From assembly GCA_903932755.1 (NCBI GenBank), contig CAIZHL010000208.1, forward strand, positions 1 through 5,027: DNA of 5,027 nt, in the 5' to 3' direction. Made by a program: the position numbers and the translations under genes. The DNA is from an uncultured beta proteobacterium (lineage in GTDB: Bacteria > Pseudomonadota > Gammaproteobacteria > Burkholderiales > Rhodocyclaceae). Positions 1 to 5,027 of the stretch are shown piece after piece; the stretch's first letter is position 1, and every line of letters begins with the position of its first letter. A model generated the notes under the pieces. It saw nothing but the letters and a program-made list of their open reading frames with translations, was not told the origin of the DNA and did no database searches.

Positions 1-2446
1 TGGCGATGATGGGGACGTGTTTGTATTCGGGAAGCTGACGTATCTGCCGCGTCGCGTCCAGCCCGTTCATGTTGGGCATCTGCATGTCCATGAAAATGGC
101 CGCATAGAGCCCGGCTCTTGCCATGGTGATGGCTTGGGCACCGTCTTCTGCGGTATCGACCACCAGGTCGGCAGCCTCCAACTGTATCCGCGCGACTTCC
201 CGGTTGATCGGCTCGTCGTCGACCACCAGAATGCGGCTCCAGGCATGGCGCTGCCGGATCTGCGTCTCGGCGTCGAGCGCCGTTATCAGCGGTTCGACGA
301 AAGGCTCCGCCTTCCTCAGCATCACGGTAAACCAGAAAGTACTGCCCACCCCCGGCGTGCTGTCAGCGCCGACCGTTCCGCCCATCAGTTCGGCCAGTCG
401 CTTGGTGATCGTGAGTCCGAGGCCGGTGCCGCCATATTTGCGCGTCATCGAGGCGTCGGCCTGCTCGAAGGCACTGAAAAGCCGGGTCATGGCTTCGGCC
501 TCGATGCCGATGCCCGTATCCTCGACTTCAAAGCGCAGCCGCAGCGAATCGGCGGTTTCCTCCTGCAGCAGGGTGCGTAGCGTCACGGAACCCTTTTTGG
601 TGAATTTGACCGCGTTGGTGGCGTAGTTGAGCAAGGCCTGCTGTAGCCGCGTCGCGTCGCCCACCAGGTTCGGTGGCACATGCGCGGCCTCGACCCGCAA
701 CTGGATGTCCTTGGCCTTGCAGGGTTCGGACAGGATGGAGACGACATTGGCCAGCAAGTTCTGGAGGCTGACCGGCGCTTCTTCCAGTTTGAACTTTCCG
801 GCCTCGATCTTCGAGATGTCGAGGATATCGTTGATCACGCCGAGCAGGTGCCGGGCAGCGGTGTCGATGGTATCGAGGCGTCGCGCCTGCTGCGGCGACA
901 CGCCTTCGCGGCGCAGGATGTTGGCCATGCCGAGGATGCCGTTCATCGGCGTGCGGATTTCGTGGCTCATGTTGGCGAGGAAACTGCTCTTGGCGATGTT
1001 GGCGGCGTCCGCCTGTTTGCGTGCCGCCACCAGTTCCGTGGTGCGGGCCTCAACAAGTAGTTCCAGGTGATGCCGATATTCATCCAATTCGAGGCCGAGG
1101 CGCTTCTTTTCGCTGATGTCTTCCTTCACCGCAACATAGTGGCTGATCGTCCCGTCGGGCTGGCGCAGCGGCGTGATGATGGCAAACTCGATGTAGTCGC
1201 TGCCGTCCTTCCGGCGGTTGTGGAACTCGCCTTTCCACGGCTGGCCCTTAGTCAGGGACGCCCACAGGGCGACATAGGTTTCCGGTGGCGTCTTGCCCGA
1301 GTGCAGCAGGCGCGGGGTATTGCCGATCAACTCCTCGCGGCTATAGCCAGTGGAATGAATGAAGGCCTCGTTCACATACTCGATCTCGGACTTGACGTTT
1401 GTGATGAGGATGCTCTCCGGGCTTTGTTCCACGGCCAGGGAGAGTTTGCGGAGCTGGTCTTCGTCGGCCTTGCGCTCGGTGATGTCGATGATGTTGGTCA
1501 TGAGATACATCGGCGCGTTTACCGCATTCCGACGCAAGGCGCTACAGACATCCGTCCATACCACCGCGCCGCTCTTGTGCAGGAAGCGTTTGACGAAACG
1601 CACGGATTCCCGCTCGCCGCGCAAAAGTGCGTCGATCTGTTTTTGGGTTAGCTCAATATCCTCGGGATGCGTGATCTTGCTCCAATGGAGAGACCGGAGT
1701 TCCGCCGGGGTGTACCCGACCATCTTGCAAAATGCCGGGTTGACATGCATTTCGCCCGACGGGCTGGTGAGCGACTTGCCGATGACAGAGTGTTCGAAGA
1801 GGTAGCGAAACTTGTCCTCGCTTTCAGTCAGACTGATTTCCAGCGCCTTCCTGTCGCTGATGTCGCCCACCACGATACGCAGTTCGGGCGCGCCATCGGC
1901 ATCCTGCATCATGGTCGCGTCCAGCCGTGCCCAGAATGACGCGCCATGCTCTTTCAGCAGGCGTGACTCCCAGGCCAGCCTCCCACCCCCTTCAACGAGT
2001 TGTTTGCGGTGCAGGTAGTAGGCGTCCTCGTCTTCGGCGAAGACAAAGTCGCTCAAGGCCCGCTTGACCAGCGTCTCGCGCGTCACGCCGAACATGGCGA
2101 CGGCGGTGAGGTTGGCTTGCTTGATCACTCCTGCGGCGCTAAGCGTCAGATAGCCGACCGGCGCCAGATCATAGAGATCGAAAAAACGTGACCGCGAGGC
2201 GGCCAGTTCGGCCTGGGTGCGGCGCAGTTCCTCGTTTTGCATTTCCAACTCGATCTGATGCACGCGCAGCTCGTGGAACATTTGTCGAATGTCTTCGGCC
2301 GACAAGGTTTCAATCTGCTCGGACGACTGTGTGGCGTCTTCGCGGAAAGCTGCCTCGGCGCGCTGGCGCACTGACTGTGGCGCGGGTTCCGCACCGGGAA
2401 GAATAGTCGGCGCTGGCGGTACGGCGGGCTTGTTCGAGCTAGTCAT
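1..2446 (-). CDS. PAS-PAS-PAS hybrid sensor histidine kinase with receiver domain (3' partial)
   Basis: This frame is open from ATG at 2446 to the left edge, giving 815 residues and no stop. The start is set by AAGGAG six bases upstream. Residues 1-25 are Pro/Ala-rich and about 50-85 coiled coil (HELRVHQIELEMQNEEL). PAS/PAC modules occupy about 86-200, 211-325 and 333-450, with PAC ends GDISDRK, IIDITERK and KEDISEKK. A second helix (about 451-485) leads to the HisKA domain, H-box MSHEIRTPMNG with phosphoacceptor His495 (codon 964-962). The ATPase domain has the N-box NYATNAVKFT (607-616), G1 EDTGIGI (642-648), F-box LFSAFEQAD (656-664) and G2 GGTGLGL (672-678); all key residues are present. 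The receiver starts at ILVVDDEPINREV (739-751), with phosphoacceptor Asp787 in MDMQMPNMNG (codon 88-86). The sequence ends at VPIIA, just before the conserved Thr and Lys. Expected role: ATP-dependent autophosphorylation at His495, then transfer to Asp787. A further receiver or Hpt domain may follow outside. No membrane segment is visible, so it is probably cytoplasmic. The ligand is unknown. Confidence 0.95.
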   Translation of the reverse strand, partial: MTSSNKPAVPPAPTILPGAEPAPQSVRQRAEAAFREDATQSSEQIETLSAEDIRQMFHELRVHQIELEMQNEELRRTQAELAASRSRFFDLYDLAPVGYLTLSAAGVIKQANLTAVAMFGVTRETLVKRALSDFVFAEDEDAYYLHRKQLVEGGGRLAWESRLLKEHGASFWARLDATMMQDADGAPELRIVVGDISDRKALEISLTESEDKFRYLFEHSVIGKSLTSPSGEMHVNPAFCKMVGYTPAELRSLHWSKITHPEDIELTQKQIDALLRGERESVRFVKRFLHKSGAVVWTDVCSALRRNAVNAPMYLMTNIIDITERKADEDQLRKLSLAVEQSPESILITNVKSEIEYVNEAFIHSTGYSREELIGNTPRLLHSGKTPPETYVALWASLTKGQPWKGEFHNRRKDGSDYIEFAIITPLRQPDGTISHYVAVKEDISEKKRLGLELDEYRHHLELLVEARTTELVAARKQADAANIAKSSFLANMSHEIRTPMNGILGMANILRREGVSPQQARRLDTIDTAARHLLGVINDILDISKIEAGKFKLEEAPVSLQNLLANVVSILSEPCKAKDIQLRVEAAHVPPNLVGDATRLQQALLNYATNAVKFTKKGSVTLRTLLQEETADSLRLRFEVEDTGIGIEAEAMTRLFSAFEQADASMTRKYGGTGLGLTITKRLAELMGGTVGADSTPGVGSTFWFTVMLRKAEPFVEPLITALDAETQIRQRHAWSRILVVDDEPINREVARIQLEAADLVVDTAEDGAQAITMARAGLYAAIFMDMQMPNMNGLDATRQIRQLPEYKHVPIIA
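2439..2446 (-). other. 8-base stop/start overlap (ATGACTAG) joining the two genes
   Basis: On the minus strand the kinase ATG (2446-2444) precedes the TAG stop of the CheR/PAS gene (2441-2439), so the frames overlap by 8 bases in different phases. No promoter or terminator could sit between the genes. This supports one transcript and translational coupling, and therefore a linked dose of the two proteins. Confidence 0.9.
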
Positions 2447-5027
2447 GGTTTTCTCCTTCAACAGTCCGCTCCATGGTCGAAATCGCATACACCTGTCCGG
2501 CCTCATCGAGCAGGGCGGTGGCGGTGATCGAGACATCCACGATGGCGCCGTCCTTGGTCAGGCGTTGGGTGCGGAAGGGTTCCAGCGTTTTCGCCTGGCT
2601 CAGGGCGTGGATTCTGGCCAGCGCATTCAGGTGTTGCGCCGGCGGAATCCGTTCCAGGGCATTCATTTGCAGCGCCTCGGTTTCGCTCCAGCCGTACATC
2701 CGCACCGCGCCGGGATTCCAGGCCAGAATGCGGCCATCGAGCCCCTGCAGGGTCACGGCGTCGTGGGAATCGCGCACCACCACCGCCAGGCGCAGAAATT
2801 CGTTGGCGATGCGCAGCGCTTCGGTGGTTCGCTTGCGCTCGGAGATGTCGGAAAACGAGATCACCACCGTCGTCGGCACCGGGTCGCCCGCAGCGAAAAT
2901 CGGCATCGCGTTGACCGAAATCCAGGCCAGTGTGCCATCGGGCCGCTCCAGCCCCATCACCACGTCTTTCTGCGGCACGCCGGTACGAAACACCTCCTGG
3001 CTGGGGCGCGTTTCTGCGGGAAACGGACTGCCATCTTCATGGATCGTCCGCCAGCGCGGATCAAGCGTCGTTCGCTGCTGCATCTCCTGGCTGCTCAGGC
3101 CGAAGATGCGTTCAGCCGCCGGATTCCAGGCCACGAGCTTGCCATCGCGCCCATGCAACACCACCCCCTCGGACAAGGCCGAGACGACGGAGTGATAGCG
3201 CTGCTCGGCATCCTGCAAGGCCGCATGCGCGGTTTTCAGCTCGTCGAGCCTGACATAGGCCTTGATCATCTCGGTGATGTTCACAAAGGTGATCACCGCC
3301 CCCTCGATGACATTGTTCGTCGTGCGGTAGGGCAGGATGCGCATGGTGAACCACTCGCCCAGCCGGGTCTGTACGTTCATCTCCTTGGCAATCAGGGTGT
3401 CCAGCACGGCTTTGATGTCTTCCGTGAGGCGGTCATAGCCCAGCAGGTTGGCGACAAAGTGGCCCACGGGCCGCCCCACGTCGCTCGGTACCAGGTTGAT
3501 GATCTGGTTGGCGGCCGGCGTGAAGCTGAGGATTTTCTGCTGAAGGTCGACGAATACCGTGCCGATGCCGGTGCCGGCCAGCAGGTTGTTCATGTCATTG
3601 ACGGCCCGTGACAATTCGCCGACCTTGCTTTGCAACTCGGCATTGACCGTGGCCAGCTCCTCATTCACCGACTGCAGTTCTTCCTTGGAAGTCGCAAGTT
3701 CCTCATTGCTCGATTGCAGCTCTTCGTTGACCGACTGCATTTCCTCATTGGCGGATTTGAGCTCTTCGGTCGATGTCTCCAGTTCCTCGTTGGTGGAACG
3801 CAGGAACTCTTCCTTGACGCGCAGTTCCTGCCTGAGCGCCTCGATTCGCGCATCGCCAGCCAGCCCGGGGCTGTCCGCCGCCCCGTCCAGGCCCCCACTC
3901 AACCTTGCCGCCGGCAGCGGTTCCGGTGCCACGGCGGGGGCTTCTTCGAGCACCACCAGATACGCCTTCGACTTGCTGTCCTCTCCCTGGCTGGCCGTTG
4001 CCGGGCAGACCGTCAGATTGACCGCGGCGAAGTGGCCATTGGTTTTGACGGAGAGGTCAGGACGGCGCACGATCGCCTGGGTGGCGACCGCCTTATGCAG
4101 CGCAATCGTCAGGTCTTGTCGCAGCCCTTCACGCGCCATTTTCAGGATGTTGTTGATGCCTGCATCGCCCGGCGCCGGCTCCAGATACATGCCAGTGCGG
4201 CCGCGCAGGTGGAAGATGTCGCCCTGGCCGTTCACCAGCGCGCAGGCCGGCGTGAACAAGCTCAGCAGGGTTTGCTCGGTCTGTGCCTGCAGGGACAGTT
4301 TCACCGGCGGCGTCTTCTTGCCGGCCTCTGGTCGGGGCGCTCCATCTCGCACGGTCATGGCCGGCAGGAAACTCGCCAGGGCCGCCCGTTGCGCCCCCTG
4401 GGAATCCGTCTTGCGCTGATACAGCTTGGCCTTGCGGTCCACCACGGCAAACAGGTTGTCGGTCTCGTTCACGCCTTCGGAGGTGCCGAGGAACAACAGT
4501 CCGCCCGGCTTCAGGGCGTAGTGAAACAGCCCCAGGAGCTTCCTCTGCAAGTCGCCGTTCAGGTAGATGAACAGATTGCGGCAACTGATCAGGTCGAGCC
4601 CGGAGAAAGGCGGGTCCTTGATCACGTCATGTTCGGAGAAGGTCAGCATGTCGCGGATGGTGTTGCGGACGCGGTAGCTGCCGCCCCCCGTTTCAAGGCT
4701 GAAAAAGTGCTGGAGTCGTTCCGGCGCAATGTCGGTGGCAATGTTGACCGGGTAACGGCCGATGCGGGCGCTGGCAATCGCCTGGCTGTCGATGTCGGTG
4801 GCGAAAATCTGCAGCGTGAAATTCTGTTTCAACGTCTCCATGCGCTCGAACAGGAGCATGGCAAGGGAATAGGGTTCTTCGCCGGTGGAGCAGCCCGGCG
4901 ACCAAATGCGAACGCGCTCGCCGGGTTGCTTGTCCTCGAACAGCTTGGGAATGGCCTGTTGCTCCAGTACCTTGAAGGCTGCCGGATCGCGGAAGAAACT
5001 GGTGACGCCGATCAACAGATCGCGAAA
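2439..5027 (-). CDS. CheR-type methyltransferase with coiled coil and PAS domains (5' partial; probable CheB/CheR/PAS fusion)
   Basis: The visible product is 862 residues, numbered here from the window edge. The true start lies beyond 5027: the first codons (FRDLLIGVTSFFRD) are already inside the CheR core, and the TTG at 5015 is an internal Leu. Residues 1-205 are a SAM-dependent CheR methyltransferase, a family that methylates glutamates of receptors. It has the SAM-site motifs FFRD (11-14), IWSPGCSTGEEPYSLA (41-56), FATDID (75-80), CRNLFIYL (149-156) and LLFLGTSEG (177-185), so it looks catalytically intact. Residues 248-362 form a degenerate PAS-like module, 393-478 a Glu-rich coiled coil, and about 479-590, 602-735 and 736-855 three PAS modules; the second ends in a PAC-like FSDISERKR. 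No kinase domain or membrane segment is visible. In this family CheR plus this linker usually follows a CheB methylesterase domain, which would lie upstream (inference). The end overlaps the downstream kinase start by 8 bases. The domain call is firm; the methylated substrate is unknown. Confidence 0.93.
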   Translation of the reverse strand, partial: FRDLLIGVTSFFRDPAAFKVLEQQAIPKLFEDKQPGERVRIWSPGCSTGEEPYSLAMLLFERMETLKQNFTLQIFATDIDSQAIASARIGRYPVNIATDIAPERLQHFFSLETGGGSYRVRNTIRDMLTFSEHDVIKDPPFSGLDLISCRNLFIYLNGDLQRKLLGLFHYALKPGGLLFLGTSEGVNETDNLFAVVDRKAKLYQRKTDSQGAQRAALASFLPAMTVRDGAPRPEAGKKTPPVKLSLQAQTEQTLLSLFTPACALVNGQGDIFHLRGRTGMYLEPAPGDAGINNILKMAREGLRQDLTIALHKAVATQAIVRRPDLSVKTNGHFAAVNLTVCPATASQGEDSKSKAYLVVLEEAPAVAPEPLPAARLSGGLDGAADSPGLAGDARIEALRQELRVKEEFLRSTNEELETSTEELKSANEEMQSVNEELQSSNEELATSKEELQSVNEELATVNAELQSKVGELSRAVNDMNNLLAGTGIGTVFVDLQQKILSFTPAANQIINLVPSDVGRPVGHFVANLLGYDRLTEDIKAVLDTLIAKEMNVQTRLGEWFTMRILPYRTTNNVIEGAVITFVNITEMIKAYVRLDELKTAHAALQDAEQRYHSVVSALSEGVVLHGRDGKLVAWNPAAERIFGLSSQEMQQRTTLDPRWRTIHEDGSPFPAETRPSQEVFRTGVPQKDVVMGLERPDGTLAWISVNAMPIFAAGDPVPTTVVISFSDISERKRTTEALRIANEFLRLAVVVRDSHDAVTLQGLDGRILAWNPGAVRMYGWSETEALQMNALERIPPAQHLNALARIHALSQAKTLEPFRTQRLTKDGAIVDVSITATALLDEAGQVYAISTMERTVEGENHD
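2453..2458 (-). promoter_or_regulatory. Shine-Dalgarno sequence for the hybrid kinase
   Basis: Read on the minus strand, AAGGAG lies six bases (AAAACC) before the ATG at 2446-2444. It falls inside the codons for Glu-Gly-Glu near the end of the upstream CheR/PAS gene. Its strength and ideal spacing decide the kinase start. Its position in the tail of the upstream frame suggests that ribosomes finishing the first gene re-initiate on the second. Confidence 0.85.
3609..3797 (-). repeat. Nine tandem 21-base units encoding a 7-residue coiled-coil repeat
   Basis: Residues 411-473 of the CheR/PAS product divide into nine consecutive 7-residue units: STNEELE, TSTEELK, SANEEMQ, SVNEELQ, SSNEELA, TSKEELQ, SVNEELA, TVNAELQ and SKVGELS. 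The core consensus is S-x-N-E-E-L-x; the last two units have lost some of it. The 7-residue period with Leu (or Met) fixed at one position and small or Val residues at another fits a heptad-repeat coiled coil. At DNA level the units are diverged copies of a 21-base block (recurring AAYGAGGAACTG-like cores on the minus strand). It lies between the degenerate PAS-like module and the first clear PAS domain. This linker type is common in CheB/CheR/PAS fusions. Confidence 0.85.

Noticed and set aside
17..1651. Several plus-strand open frames across the kinase core
   Set aside because: All are antisense to the HisKA, ATPase, receiver and PAS domains, whose minus-strand motifs are complete. They overlap one another in different frames and show no known domain.
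1500..1700. Slightly AT-richer patch within the second PAS domain of the kinase, possibly a shuffled domain
   Set aside because: The shift is modest by eye, the frame and the domain are intact, and no repeat or mobile-element boundary is visible. Not enough to claim recombination.
2146..2394. Minus-strand small open frame near the kinase start
   Set aside because: It is an out-of-frame reading of the kinase N-terminus, which has its own ATG at 2446 with a strong Shine-Dalgarno. The composition is Arg/Pro/Cys-rich shadow sequence.
2289..3611. Long plus-strand open frame (440 codons)
   Set aside because: It lies antisense to the CheR/PAS gene and the kinase start region, where the minus-strand frame encodes clear PAS domains. 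The plus-strand translation is His/Arg/Gly-rich with no recognisable domain, as expected for the mirror of a GC-rich gene.
3559..4419. Plus-strand open frame with a striking Ser-rich repeat (SSSLxxCSSSL-like)
   Set aside because: The Ser repeats are the reverse-strand reading of the 21-base NEEL coiled-coil units of the minus-strand gene. No independent support for translation.
5013..5015. TTG at 5015 as the start codon of the CheR/PAS gene
   Set aside because: The frame stays open to the window edge and the preceding residues FRDL continue the conserved CheR N-terminal wording, so this TTG is an internal Leu codon.

Overview
The window is a solid block of bacterial signal-transduction coding sequence, all on the minus strand. 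It holds two large multidomain genes, and both are cut by the window edges. Reading in the direction of transcription (high to low coordinates), a CheR-type methyltransferase/PAS protein (5027 to 2439, 5' end missing) is followed by a PAS-PAS-PAS hybrid histidine kinase with a C-terminal receiver (2446 to 1, 3' end missing). The two reading frames overlap by 8 bases (ATGACTAG), and a strong Shine-Dalgarno sequence sits inside the last codons of the first gene. They are therefore almost certainly one translationally coupled operon. There is no intergenic stretch and no RNA gene, mobile element, CRISPR array, promoter or terminator that I can support.

Layout: 5027-4413 is the SAM-dependent CheR methyltransferase core; 4286-3942 a degenerate PAS-like module; 3851-3594 a long Glu-rich coiled coil containing nine 7-residue repeats; 3593-2463 three further PAS modules; then the stop. 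In the kinase, 2446-2192 is a Pro-rich tail plus coiled coil; 2191-1097 three PAS/PAC modules; 994-797 the dimerisation/phosphoacceptor domain with the H-box; 664-317 the ATP-binding catalytic domain; and 238-1 a receiver domain cut just after its phosphoacceptor Asp and the following strand.

The organism looks like a GC-rich proteobacterium. The domain wording (CheR-coiled-coil-PAS, the HELRVHQIELEMQNEEL linker, and the PAS3-to-HisKA segment) resembles environmental Betaproteobacteria such as the Rhodocyclales. This is a guess from remembered family resemblance, not a database result.

Working model (inference): a soluble sensory complex in which PAS modules on both proteins sense cytoplasmic cues. 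A CheR domain, probably preceded outside the window by a CheB-like methylesterase domain, is tied to a hybrid kinase made from the same transcript. Neither visible product has an obvious transmembrane segment or signal peptide. The families are known. The parts most worth a second look are the split architecture, the coupling overlap and the repeat-built coiled coil. I do not see a clearly undescribed system.
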